This document shows, one piece after another, positions 11,346-22,778 of a DNA stretch of 64,000 bases. The DNA is taken from assembly GCA_021397845.1 (NCBI GenBank), contig CM038043.1:26349501-26413500 (forward strand). The letters run 5' to 3'. Numbering within the stretch: the first letter of the stretch is position 1; every line of letters begins with the position of its first letter. Source of the stretch: Areca catechu. Taxonomy: Eukaryota > Streptophyta > Magnoliopsida > Arecales > Arecaceae. The notes below the pieces were generated by a model. The model was not told the DNA's origin. It was given only the letters and a program-made list of their open reading frames with translations, and searched no databases. Both the position numbers and the translations under genes were made by a program.

Positions 11346-11887
11346 AAACTATCTACATAAATTATTGAGGAAGCCATGATTCTTTATGAACCTACCTATC
11401 TTGGTTCATTGGTAAGTATAATAAATATTTCAATAAAAACATCAAAACATATATTAATTAAAATTTATTCTTTAAGAATTATTATTTTTGCTTGTGTTTT
11501 GCAGAAAAAATCTTCACAAATAAAGAGCTTGATCTGTAAATCAAGAGAGATCAAACAAGACTCGAAATGAAGCTCAAACAGATCCAAAAGCCCATCCCAA
11601 AAGGCTACCTAATTCATTTGGTCTACAGTAGACCAGCCAGTGGTCTACAAATTATTTAATGTGGTCCGTGGAATAGGGGATGTGCGGCTTATAGTCGTTT
11701 ACATTAAATGCCACTAGTCTTTCACGTGGCGCATAGAGTTTTTGTCTCGCAGAAAGACTTCACACGAACCAAAAGCCAACAGTCTACAAGTTCATTTAAT
11801 GCAGTGTATAATTAAATGCCTTCGGCCTTCACATGGTTGTAGAGGAAAGATGCCTGGGAGGGAACAAATCTTGGCACAACCCGATGG
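11346..11887 (+). other. post-pol region of Athila-like element; possible LTR fragment
   Basis: Non-coding DNA directly after integrase. A GT...AG interval (GTAAGTATAA at about 11412, TTTTGCAG ending at about 11503) looks like a plant intron and could be a splice site for a downstream subgenomic RNA, but no env-like ORF follows. From about 11573 the sequence has paired GGTCTAC/GTAGACC phrases resembling the LTR at 11893, suggesting a related but distinct LTR cut at 11888 by the next insertion and continuing at 18828. Confidence 0.4.
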
Positions 11888-11892
11888 TGCAG

Positions 11893-13675
11893 TGATAGTT
11901 ATTAAAAATATTTTAATTAATTTAATTAAAATTAATATTCTTATGTAGTGTTTTATAAAAAAATGATTTTATTAATGCGAAGAGCTCGATTTTAGAAGTC
12001 CCACGGTGCAAACGGCACTCAAATCAGACTCAAAACAGGCTCAAAATCGAATTTTAAAGAGATTATTTGGAGTTGCATGAAGTTTAAAGCAGCGGTCCAT
12101 CATGGACCAGCCGCTTGGTCTACGGTTCACCCGATAGTCTATGGGATGCCATGGCCACGGTCCATGAAATAGAGTCATGGACTGCGAAGCCCATTTTAAG
12201 CCAAAACCACCAGAGTTGTTGCCCCATCGCCACCTAAGCCTCCGGCACCTTCCTTGCTGGCCGGAGAAGCCTCCTATGGTTGAAAAAATGATCAAAAAAG
12301 TCACTAGTCTTCTTCTTCTTTGCTGCTATTACATGGTTTCCAAGCTGATTTGGTGCTGGAGAAGCCACCGGCGCCCTTACCCCCATCGCCAAGAAGGTTC
12401 ACGTGCCCGGAAAAGTTGTCATCCACCTCCCAAGCTGATGGCTTTTGGCCGCCATTCGAGTCATCGAGATCCGACCTCCCAAGCTGTCGATCACTTGCAG
12501 TTGCCATCCATAGCCATCCCTCTCCTCTCTATTCCATGTTCGGCCTTCTGCTTGCTAGCCATTCCCCTATGGATCCGAGCCACCAAAGTTGCCATCTTCT
12601 TCTCTGCTACCAAGCCAAAATCCAGTCATCGTTCTCTCACCGGCCAAGTCCAAATGTCTCAGGCCCTGCCCTTCCATTCTCTCTGCCTATTGTGGTCACC
12701 ACCACCCTATCCCACGGCTGCTGTGAGTCATTCATTGGAGCTCATTGAGATCATTGGGAACGTTGGAACGGAATGTAGTTGGAGATTGTTAGATCATTGG
12801 GAACGTTGGAATGGAATGCAGTTGGAGATCGTTGGATCATTAGGAATGTTGAAACGGAATGTAGTTGGAGATCGTTGGATCGTTGGGAACGGAATGCAGT
12901 TGGAGTTCATTGGGATCATTGGAGCTCAATTGGATCGGTGGAACAAATTCCGGTGAAGAAACCATAGGTTGTTGGGTTGTTGATGCTATAAAATCCTTCT
13001 ACCTCTCGATCATGGGAAGAATATCGAGTCCATAGTCCTCTTCTCTCAATCCCTTCTCTGCTCCACTCCAAGTACTCTATCTTCTCCATTTTCCTTTCTT
13101 GCTTCCACTTCTCTTCCATCTTTCTAACCCCCTTTATCCTGATTGGTTCCTACTCCCACTGTGCTGGCCCTGGTTCCCACTCTCTGCTCTCCACCACATC
13201 TCAGGACTGCTCCATCTTTTGATATCTTCGGATATGCTGCAGCTTCACTCTAGAAGCCTGATCTCTATCAAATTTAGGAAAAGAGATTTATATTTTAGAT
13301 GTGTTCATTTGATGTACTCCTTATTTTATGAAATGAAAAGCACTTTCGATTAACTCATATTTTTCTCTATCTTATTTGAAGCAAATTCATGAGTAGTGAT
13401 AAGCTTTAGATGTAAGTTTTTCTACGTGAATATAATTTTGACTGATCTATTCCTAAAAAGGACAGACCGTGATCTATGAGTACGGGCCGTACTCTCGTTA
13501 AGATAGCTCATATCTAGATTATTTTCACTGCTAATTTTTTTTTAGTTCAGTTTTTATTGTATATTTTACTTTTGAAGTAACTCAAAGGTTCCTATGCATT
13601 CGACCCTTACTCTCACTACTCTACATAAGAATAGTAGAATTAAGGTATTAAATCAATATGTAGTGATGCACATCA
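11893..13675 (+). repeat. left LTR of the non-coding element
   Basis: 1783 bp. It includes a 259-codon open stretch (12177-12956) that I regard as chance: the same region of the right LTR is broken and no domain is recognisable. It also holds a 43-bp tandem array. Confidence 0.88.
12749..12945 (+). repeat. 43-bp tandem repeat inside LTR
   Basis: Units start at 12749, 12792, 12835 and 12878 with GATCATTGGGAACGTTGGAA or close variants, then a shorter unit. The same array occurs in the right LTR. Confidence 0.85.
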
Positions 13676-13681
13676 AATTTT

Positions 13682-13699
13682 TGGCACTATTGTCAGGGA
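13682..13699 (+). promoter_or_regulatory. primer-binding site, tRNA-Asp-like
   Basis: TGGCACTATTGTCAGGGA, six bases after the left LTR. It fits the tRNA-Asp-complementary site TGGCGCCGTTGCCGGGGA used by many Athila/Tat elements, with five differences that are all C-to-T or G-to-A transitions. Confidence 0.65.
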
Positions 13700-14805
13700 C
13701 CTTTTGGTATTATTTTTTTTAAAAAAAATCAAAATTAAAAATTAGTAGTTAGTATTTTTCTACGTATGATTGAACAGACTTAAAAGAAACTTTTAAAAAA
13801 TGAAAATCTAAAATAAAAAAAATTTAAAATCTTCACATCTTCATAACTTGGTAGGAGATTAGAAACTTAACTATCAAATTAAATAAAAAAATAATTAGTA
13901 TAATTTTGTTTGTTTGATAACTTTAATATTTGGACACCTTGCTTGCTGCATTCATCTTTTTATAACTGACTTAAGGACATTTAACCTCATTAATCAGATA
14001 AGGTAGGGAATCATTACCCTTCCTTAGCCCATAAATCATTTTCCTGCATGTACATTTACCCAGACCTTAACTCTAAAATTAATTAGATGCCAGCCCTAAG
14101 AAATTCAAGCTCAATAGGATAAGGGAACCCTAGAGTTGGACCAGGTTCAGATCAGCTAGTTGCTCGATGTCTAAGGCAAGTGGTTCAGGAACAAGGGTCT
14201 GAAGGGAGGTAATTCTTTAATTAGTTCTGTTTGCTTACTAGGCCAATTTTAATTGGTGTCTAAGGCAAGCAACGAGGGGACCCTTACCAACCTTACACTT
14301 ACCTGGCCAGGTCAGTTGATTGATCTTAGGCTTGGAGTGCTCGAAGGTAACCTTGGAACAGTTAGGAGCTGTTTAGATCCAGGTTAACCCTAGGATAGAT
14401 TTGATTTTGTTTATGTTAATTATTTAAAATAATAATAATAATAATAACATATCTCTCTTTTCTATCTAGCCCAGGATTCTCTTAGGAGTCTTTCCTTTAG
14501 ATCTCCTCTCATCTTCCAATTTTCTATTAATTCAAAAAAAAGGGACTAAATAAATATTACATCAAAACCAAAGTAAGTTAAAGGATTTAAAAAAGTGAGG
14601 TAGAAAGTTGGAAAAATAACTCTTAAAATTTTTATGGGCTTCACTCAACCACTAAATGGGTAGAATTAGTAAGTCGATGAAGTACTTCTTCAATGATCTA
14701 ACTGGGTATCAATTGATTTTAGAATGAGTAAGATAATTTTCAATTCTAAGGCTAGTTAGTACACATAGTTAATTCATTTTCTTTACTTGAGGATGAGCAA
14801 AGTTC

Positions 14806-14818
14806 AAGTTAGAGAGTG
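14806..14818 (+). promoter_or_regulatory. polypurine tract
   Basis: AAGTTAGAGAGTG just before the right LTR, preceded by CTTGAGGATGAGCAAAG, an arrangement also seen before the LTR at 26943. Confidence 0.6.
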
Positions 14819-16551
14819 TGATAGTTATTAAAAATACTTTAATTAATTGAATTAAAATTGATATTCTTATGCAGTGTTTTATAAAAATGATTCCATTAAT
14901 GTGAAGAGCTCGATTTTAAGAGTCTAATGGCGCAAACAGTAAATCAAATTTTAAAGAGATTATTTAGAGTTGCACGTGTTTAAAGCATCGGTCCACCATG
15001 GACCAGCCGCTTGGTCTACGATTCACCCGATGGTCTACGAGACACCATGGCCGTGGTCCACGAAATAGAGTCGTGGACCTTGAAGCCCATTTTGAGCCAA
15101 AACTAGCGGAGTTGCTGTCCCATCGCCGTCCAAGCCTCCGGCACCTTCGTTGCCGGTCGGAGAAGCTCCCATGGCAAGAAAAATGGCATGAAAAGCTACT
15201 GGTCTTCTTCTTCTTCTTCTTCACTACTATTCCATGGTTCCCAAGTCAATTTGGCACCAAAAATGTCACTGGTGCCCTTCCCCTCACCGCCTAGAAGGTT
15301 TCCATGGTTGGAAAAGCTGTCATCAATCTCCCAAGCCGCCAGCTTTTGGCCGCCATCCGAGATCCGACCTCCCAAGCCATCGATCACTTGTAGTTGCCAT
15401 CCATAGCCATCCCTCTCCTCTCTGTTCCCTGTTCAGCCTTCTGCTCACCGACAATTTCCCTATGGATCTGAGCCAATAGAGTCGCTTTCTTCTTCTCTGC
15501 TACCAAGCCAAAATCCAGTCATCATTTCCTCACTAGCCAAGTCCAAATGTCTTAGGCCCTACCCTTCTATTCTCTCTGCCTATCACAGTCACCACCGCCC
15601 TATCCCATGGCTACTGCGAGTCATCTGTTGGAGCTTAGTGGGATCATTGGGAATGTTGGAATGAAATGCAGTTGGAGATCGTTGGATCATTGGGAACGTT
15701 GGAATGGAATGCAATTGGAGATTGTTGGATCATTGGGAACGTTAGAATGGAATGCAATTGGAGATCATTGGATTGTTGGGAATGGAATGCAAATGGAGTT
15801 CGTTGGGATCGTTGGAGCTCAGTTGGATCGGTGGAATAGAATTTGGGTGAAGAAACCATAGGTTGTTGGGTTGTTGATGCTAAATGCCTATAAAATCCTT
15901 CGACCTCTTGATCATGGGAAGATTATCCAGTCCATAGTCCTCTTCTCTCAATCCCTTCTCTACTCCACTCCAAGTACTCTGTCTTCTCCATTTTCCTTCC
16001 TTGCTTCCACTTCTTTTCCATCTTTCTAACCCCCTTCACCTGACTGGTTCCTACTTCCACTGCATTGGCCCTGGTTCCTACTCTCCGCTCTCCACCACAT
16101 CTCCAGACTGCTCCATCTTCTGATATCTTCAGATACACTACAGCTTCACTCTAGAAGCCTAATCTCCATCAAATTTGAGAAAAGGGGTTTATATTTTAGA
16201 TGTGTTCATTTGATGTACTCCTCATTTTATAAAATAAAAAGTGCTTTCGATTAATTCATATATTTCTCTATCTTGTTTGAAGCAGATTCATGAGTAGTGA
16301 TAAGCTTTTGAGGTAAGTTTCTCTACGTGAATATAATTTTGACTAATCTATTCCTAAAAGGGATGAGCCATGATCAATGGGTACGGGCCATATTCTTGTT
16401 AAGATAGATCATATTTGAATTATTTTCACTGCTAATTCTCTTTTAGTTCAATTTCTATTATGCATTTTTTTTTGAAATAACTCAAAGGTCCCCGCGAATT
16501 TGATCCTTACTCTCACTACTCTATATAAGAATAGTATAATTAAGGTATTAA
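14819..16551 (+). repeat. right LTR, main part
   Basis: 1733 bp, aligned along its length with the left LTR. The final 24 bp lie at 18799-18822 beyond the nested solo LTR. It contains a second copy of the 43-bp array (about 15640-15830). Confidence 0.88.
15640..15830 (+). repeat. 43-bp tandem repeat, right LTR copy
   Basis: Same GATCATTGGGAACGTT-type units as at 12749, in the equivalent place. Confidence 0.8.
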
Positions 16552-18798
16552 TGTTAGATGTATGCCCTGAAAGCCAAGTTAGTTTGATACATTATAATTT
16601 TTAGGGCATGAGCATTGTACTTAATTTTCTTTATTAATAAAGGGTATTAGTTTCATTCATATTTATGTATCTATGAATTGTCCAAGGAGTTAATGGGCAA
16701 TGACACATATTCTTAAGAGTTGAGAATCTAAGACATGTGTCTTTATAGATTAACTCCTAAAAACTCCCGATTTTTGGAATATCACAAGGACGGTGATTGA
16801 TCCATTAAAATTGGTGCACAGATTACTTTCCTTTATGGGTAGATGAGTCTCTAACCTATAGTGTGGTGACACTAGAGTGAGAGTGTAGATAGTTGATAGA
16901 GATCAACGGTACTGAGCATGACCAAGTACAGGAAGTTATATGGATGACTATTCACTCGTCAATAACTTCCTGATGTTATGGTCATGTGACTAGTTCTTTG
17001 ATCTAGAGTATCTCAGCTACTCACAATAAGGTTGCTGTAGTTTGACAGCACAATCACATGGTTCCTATCCATACAGGACATTGCGGTGTTTGTTGGCTGC
17101 AGTAATTTTATTGTAGGAGTAGGGTATTCACTTGTAGGGATCTATCAGCCTTAGTAGTAAGGTATAATCCTATGCAGCTTAATGAGACTAAGTCGAGAAG
17201 TCTATGGCCATGGCAGGGTGATAATAAAAAGTTGTTTTCATTAATATCACAATTAGACTTGAGTCGATTAAGTTAAGTATATGATTGTTGAGTTTGACGA
17301 GTATCCATAACCAACATCATGTCTAAATTTTTGATAGAGGAACCAAATCACATGGTAACTACACCTAGGAGTTCCAATCTTATTCTGCTGGGTTGCCACT
17401 ACATACTACTAGGTGTCACTGGTAGATTATGAGAGCCTATTAGGATCATTTTCAGATTGATGATCCTGATTAGGATTGAGTTGAAATTGTTTCAGTCCAT
17501 CGAAAGGAGTTTCGATGATGTATAATGAGATTATAGCATGTCTCATTACCAGACAGGATAGGACCTGAGGGTCATATACATTAGGAGCTTAAGTAACCAA
17601 TTAGCAAATCAAAATGTTACTGAAATTGGCAATTTTTGTACATTTGGACCTAATTGTAAAGGTTACAATTAATATATGACCTAATTATAATTGTTACAAT
17701 TAATTAATTATGGATTAATTATTAATTAAATTAAATTAGATTTAGTTTAATTGAGTAAGACTCAGTTAATTGATCTTAATTGAGTTGGGTCAATGTCCTT
17801 TTCAAAATGGTTCAATCGGATTTAAAATCGGCTTTGATTTGACTATCAAATCACTTTATTTGGACCATGAGTCAGAGTCCAGTTAGACTGGGACTCTCTC
17901 TCCCTATCTCTTTCCTTGTCTCCCCTTGCCTCCACATGCCTAAGTGGGCCTCAAGCAATTTGTGCAACAAAAAGAGTGGGGCGTGAAAACCAAGGGGCGC
18001 TAATTGCTTTGGCATGGAGAATTTTAAGAGAAGTCCTTCTCTTCTACTCCTCTTAAATCCTAACCAAATTAAATTAAACATCGGTTTCTTTTGGCGTGGA
18101 GAATTGGGAGAAGTGTTTTACCATAAAATAAAAGAGAGGAGAGGGGTGGCCGACTAAGAGAGCTTCCCTTTTGGCGTGCATTTTCTCTTTTGGGCATCTT
18201 CTCCAGAGATTCTCTCTCCTGGGGTGCCAACTCCTCCTCTCCCTTCTAGTTTATTTCTTCTTCCTTGTGTGAGGTTCAAGAATAAGGAGATGTTTTCTTC
18301 ATAAGAGGAAGAAGAAAGTAAGAGGTCCAAAAGGTCTTGCATAGTCTGATTTGCAAGATAGAAGCCAGAAGCCGATCCGAATTTGGATCGACACATTTTT
18401 TAAAGCAATTGATTTGTTGAAAGAGGAAAGGGCTGCAAGGATCTAGCAGTATGATGCTCTCTATGACTCGATTATGTGAGCTCTATATGGATACTAGCAG
18501 AGGTCGGGCAATTGCGCGGCAGCGATAGAATCCCGATTTCAAAAACGGATCAGCATGCTTTTCAGAGCAAGCCAAGATAGCGATCTAGGTAAGTATTTTA
18601 TCCTTAAAATTTTTTTTTTTAGATTTGATATTTTTCTTATATATTTCAGCATATTATAAATTTATGATAAATAAATTAGATTTATTTATAAATTACATCA
18701 TTAGATATAAATTATTTTTATATCTGCTTCCGCTGTGACAGGCTGTTGATGCCTGATCGATTACAATTTTCTGTTCCTGAGAGAACTCCAACAATTAA
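16547..18798 (+). mobile_element. copia-type solo LTR nested in LTR
   Basis: A 2242-bp unit (16552-18793), TGTTAGATGTATGCCC ... GAACTCCAACA, flanked by a perfect ATTAA duplication (16547-16551, 18794-18798). It has no internal region or second LTR, so it is the product of LTR-LTR recombination. The start resembles Tork/Angela-type copia LTRs and the unit shares its general layout with the solo LTR at 32886. Removing it and one ATTAA restores the right LTR end of the host element in register. Confidence 0.92.
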
Positions 18799-18822
18799 AG
18801 CAGTGCGTAGCGATGTGTATCA
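18799..18822 (+). repeat. last 24 bp of the split right LTR
   Basis: This segment aligns with the left-LTR end at about 13652-13675 and ends in TATCA, followed directly by the TGCAG duplication. Confidence 0.85.
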
Positions 18823-18827
18823 TGCAG

Positions 18828-20057
18828 GAAGGTTTTTGATGTGCAAAAAAATTAAATAGGATGATTTTGGCAGAGAGTTACAGGATTAAATGGCCTACTA
18901 CACTTCAACAGATGATCTAATAGTGATGCAGTTAATCTCGACCTTATTTTGGCTTTGATGAGGAGTGATCGGTGGAATTTTGGACTCTTTGATACTAATA
19001 GGAAGGCTAGAATAAAACATGCAATAACAAACACATTGTAATTCGATTCCTCTTCAATTTGGACTAGATTTCAGCTCTCACCAAGCTCTATTTAAGCAAC
19101 GGCTATGGAACAACCAGAGAGCAGCGAGTATCCATAGAAATTAGTTTTTATTTTATTTTATTTTATTTTATTTTGTTGAGGATTTGAGATGGGAAAAAGG
19201 AAAATGTTATCAACACAATCTATGTGTGGCTAAGGCTCCGCCATCTCAAGGAGGGGATGAAATTCTTCTTAGAATAGATTTATTTTCCTTTCCCCTATTT
19301 TATGTTCTTTCATGTAATTAAAATATTTTTTTCCTTTAATTGTTCTTATGTTATATTTTCTTAAATAAATTAAGTTTTTAATAATTTATTCTCCAAGAAG
19401 ATGCGCCATGATCTTAACAGTATACGGTTCATACTCGAATAGGAGATAAATTATCTTAAAGTTATTTTTTTTATATGGATTTGGAATAATCTTTGCTCAT
19501 AAAGAGATAGGCCATGATTCGAGGGATATGGTTCATATTCAGATAGAGATATATAACACTCAAAACCTAGTTAATCATAAGCCCTTTGCATGAGTGAATA
19601 CCAAAATCTATTAACAAGAAAAATGAATTCTTAATCCTAGAGGTGTAGCTTAATTATTTTTTGAATTAATTTATTCTACTAATTAGTTTCTAGAAGTTTC
19701 CAAACAAATCTTTTTTATTACTTCATAATTAAACAATTGCTCTAGATCCCCAAAGATATGATTCCTTCTCACCATATCTATATAGTTTGAATTAGGTTTA
19801 TTTCTGACCACCCTATAACAAGCGATCATTAATCTACTTTCAGCATTAGGTATGGTTAAAGACTTTAAACGTAGCACTCCTAGGAGGCAATCCAGCTCTT
19901 TACATTTTAATTTTATTTTCCTTTCAGTTTGGTTAGGTTATCAAGTCCTATATTAATACTTCTCTTAGAAGATGAGCACTATTGGGGACAATGTTGGCTA
20001 AGTTGGAGGGAGAGCTCAATGAAGATTTTTTCTCAAGTGCCTTCATTTTCTTTTAGT
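18828..20057 (+). other. LTR-like and 3' untranslated gypsy sequence
   Basis: No coding potential. A TATA-like CTATTTAAG lies near 19087 and an (ATTTT)n tract at 19143-19177. Around 19400-19560 are two phrases (GCCATGATC..., TATGGTTCATA...) also found in the LTRs at 11893 and 14819. Positions 19870-19900 (CACTCCTAGGAGGCAATCC) and 19985-20015 (GGGGACAATGTTGGCTAAG) match the style of Athila 3' untranslated regions downstream of pol. I read this as an interrupted LTR followed by the resumed Athila 3' region; exact borders are not visible. Confidence 0.4.
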
Positions 20058-20062
20058 TTTAT

Positions 20063-21322
20063 TGGTGTGGGCACTAGACCTCTGATTAGGGTTTCAATTT
20101 TTGGGTCCTGTAATAAGGCTTCAAGCCTATGCATTGTGATTTTTAGTCATGAAGTTAGTCTCAATTATTTTTGTTTAGTCCTGTACATTGACCAATTGGG
20201 TCAAGTTGTGTCCTGTATTGAGTCCAGTCCTGTAATGATTCCAGTCCAAGTATGTTTGAAGATTAGTCCCAACCTAGAGTGGTCTTCGAGTCTAGTCCAA
20301 TTTGTAATGGGTCAAGCCATCTCCCAAGCCATGAAGGATGCTACTTGGTGCCACCTCATCTATCTCATGTGGCGCCACATCACCTTGACATGTGGATGGT
20401 CAAGGCAAGAAGGGAATGCTAGAATTTATGGATGCCATTCCTTGATTCTTTCCTCCCTTCCCACCCCCTATCAAGCTTCTTTCCAAAGGAGCTATGGGCA
20501 GCCAAGGAAGGTCAATAGGCAATAAAGGCATGATCTTTGTTTCAAGCCCCATATTAAGACTTCTTTCCAAAGTGCTTGGTTGGCTATGGAAGAAAATCAT
20601 TGACCCTCAAATCAAGAAGACAACTCCCTTGTTTCAAGCCCTATATCAAGCCATCTTCCTAAAGTGCTTGGTCGGCTATGAAAGAAAATCATTGACCCTC
20701 AAATCAAGGAGACAACTTCCATCTTTCAAGCCCCAAATCAAGCCACAAAACCTTGGAAGAAGAAATTTGAATTTGGACGCCCTCTTCATGAAGCTTTGTA
20801 TTTTTGAAATTTGAATGGGTTTTAAGGTGCCTATATAAAGGGCCTTAACCCTCCCTTGTAAAGTTTAAATGATGATGAATATAAATTTTTGAAAAGAGTG
20901 TTCTTGGTTCTGCCTCTGGGCATGAGGCCCGTCTTTCCTTCACCTGCGGGTGTCGAGGGGTGTGAGACCCCACTTCCTTCACTTTCAAGTGTCGAGGGAT
21001 GTGAGGTCCTAGTTATCTTCTTCCATTGCCGAGTCCCCTCCATGATCTTGGAGCTTCTCCTTCACGACCCCAAGTAGCGATTTGGGTGGGACGCCCTTGG
21101 CTCCGCATGTAGTGAGATGGGTGGGACGCCCTAGACTACATGTAGTGGGGTGGGTGAGATACCCTAGAGGTGCGATGTCTCTCTGTGAAGATAAGTCCCA
21201 AGTTCATAGAATATCCATCTTTCTTGCCCCCACATATTTTTTTCTATCTTTTTGACCCTAATCACAATAGACTTCTCAGCTCTCCAACGATCCTCCTAGC
21301 CCCTTCCCTTTGTCCTGCATCA
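20063..21322 (+). repeat. left LTR of chromovirus derivative
   Basis: 1260 bp. A 198-codon open stretch that starts outside at 19929 and runs into this LTR is not a gene, because it crosses the insertion boundary. TATATAAA lies at 20832-20839. Confidence 0.92.
20832..20839 (+). promoter_or_regulatory. TATA box, left LTR
   Basis: TATATAAA, conserved in the right LTR at 25472-25479. Confidence 0.7.
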
Positions 21323-21326
21323 ATTT

Positions 21327-21341
21327 TGGTACCAGAGCATG
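21327..21341 (+). promoter_or_regulatory. primer-binding site, initiator-Met type
   Basis: TGGTACCAGAGCATG, four bases after the left LTR. It fits the common plant TGGTATCAGAGC site with one change. A second close match (TTGGTATCAGAGCATGG, near 21364) follows about 40 bp downstream. Confidence 0.75.
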
Positions 21342-22465
21342 CATCTCTTAGTTCTACATCATGTTTGGTATCAGAGCATGGTTAGAACTTAGCACTTCTT
21401 AAGTACTTGGATTAGGTGCTTCACTAGGCCGTCCGGTCTTAGGAGAAAAGTAGGGTTTCAAGACCCTCTCCTCCCATTCCACGGGGATCTCCTAAGATGG
21501 GTAGGGGTGCCACTATGATTGACCTTTGAAGGGGAACACAAGAAGAAAAGTTTTAAAAACCCAAAAGAAAATTTTTGCATCATTAGATCTCATCTTCTTT
21601 TAATTTCTACATTTTTTCCTTTCTATACATGGTCTGTTATTTTAGGTGTTTCTATTTGTAGGAACTTCAAAACTCTTTGATTTTTATTTTGTTAGATCAC
21701 ACATAATTTAAAGTGTTTTTGATAATTTTATCAGATTTTATTGCAGCCTGTAAAATTTCTAGAAGCCAGAATACTAACTAAGAGCAAAATCTGTTCTGTG
21801 ATTTTTCAGCAAGCGCATCTTTCAATGTTTTCATTTTTCAAGTAGTTTAATTTTGCATTTAGTTTCATCTCTTGTCATTTACATCATCTTATGTCTTCTA
21901 TCATTCCATCAAAAATCCAAAAAAACATAAATTAGATCCATCTCATTAGATCATTTGTATGCCATCATTTTCATAAATCATCTTAAGGGCATCAATTTGA
22001 CATAGGGTCAGGATTTCATTACCTGTCCCTAGCCCAAAAATCATCAACCTGCATAACAAACCCAACCCCTAAGTAAAACAGAGTAGACACTTAACTTGCT
22101 CTAGTGAGCTAGGGACACCCACGAAGTCGGGTCGAGCCAAGTGTCAAGCCAATTTAGACAACTTGTTTGTGTGTACTTGAGTATCTAGTGTCTAGGCAAG
22201 TGGTTCAGGGACAAGAGCCCGAAGGAAGGTGGGTTGGTTCGCTTACCTGGCCAATTTCAAATTGGTGTCTAAGGGAAGCAAAGAGGAACCTCCACCAACC
22301 TTACACTTACCTGGCCAGGTGCCAAGTTACTACCACCAAGATTGTCATCTTGACCTAACATTTGGTTTGAACTCTTAGGTCTAGTAAACCCATAACATCT
22401 TTCGTTGTGTGTTGCATGTCGACTAGATCAGGAGTCCCCTATCACCCCCATCATTTTCGATCATG
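21342..22465 (+). other. leader of chromovirus derivative
   Basis: Non-coding. Positions about 21975-22345 are homologous to the internal region of the unrelated element at 11893-18822 (its 13960-14330). The rest shows no gene. Confidence 0.6.
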
Positions 22466-22775
22466 TGAATCCATGGAGAATGAATGAGAAGATCAATTAA
22501 AGGTCATCATTGAACAATTGGCTAGGGTGAACAATAGGCTTGATAAGTTTGAAGATAGAATTGGAGCCTTAAAAAAGAACATTAGACCATCCATTGAGCT
22601 TGAGTCTGAGTCACCTCCTCACACTAGGGAATACCCTCAGCATGATCCTTCCTTAGAGTCTGAAGACCTTTTAGGAATAGTCAGGTGCATCCTTACCCAA
22701 AACATAGTGCAAAAAGATTGGCGTAGGATTAACATCCTACAAACCTTTGTCAAGTTAGGGGATAAGGTATGAAAG
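22466..22775 (+). pseudogene. gag remnant, N-terminal tip
   Basis: Open from 22518 (MARVNNRLDKFEDRI) to 22772, with an upstream stop. The residues ARVNNRLDKFEDRIGALKKN suggest a short coiled coil near a gag N-terminus. It then jumps to DWRRINILQTFVKLGDKV, which in chromoviruses lies just before protease, so the central gag and its zinc knuckle are deleted. A TGA stop separates it from the next frame. Confidence 0.55.
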
Positions 22776-22778
22776 ATC

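Larger units (their letters stand above)
13676..14818 (+). other. non-coding internal region
   Basis: No ORF or domain. Positions about 13960-14330 are clearly homologous to the leader of the chromovirus element at 21975-22345, including the phrases GGCAAGTGGTTCAGG and CTTACACTTACCTGGCCAGG. The rest is AT-rich and ends in the purine tract before the right LTR. Confidence 0.7.
11888..18827 (+). mobile_element. non-coding LTR element carrying a nested solo LTR
   Basis: Element 11893-18822 flanked by a perfect TGCAG duplication (11888-11892, 18823-18827). The left LTR is 11893-13675 and the right LTR is 14819-16551 plus 18799-18822; both have TGATAGTTATT starts and CATCA or TATCA ends. The internal part (13676-14818) is only 1.14 kb with no gag or pol, so it depends on another element for mobility. 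It has a primer-binding site and a purine tract in the right places. The tRNA-Asp-like primer site and the GTTAGAGAGTG tract resemble Athila/Tat-type gypsy elements (inference). The right LTR is interrupted 24 bp before its end by a copia solo LTR. Confidence 0.9.

Noticed and set aside
12177..12956. 259-codon open frame as a gene
   Set aside because: It lies wholly inside an LTR, the matching region of the other LTR does not keep it open, its end is the 43-bp repeat array, and no domain is recognisable.
19929..20525. 198-codon open frame as a gene
   Set aside because: It crosses the TTTAT insertion boundary at 20062/20063, so the frame joins two unrelated sequences.
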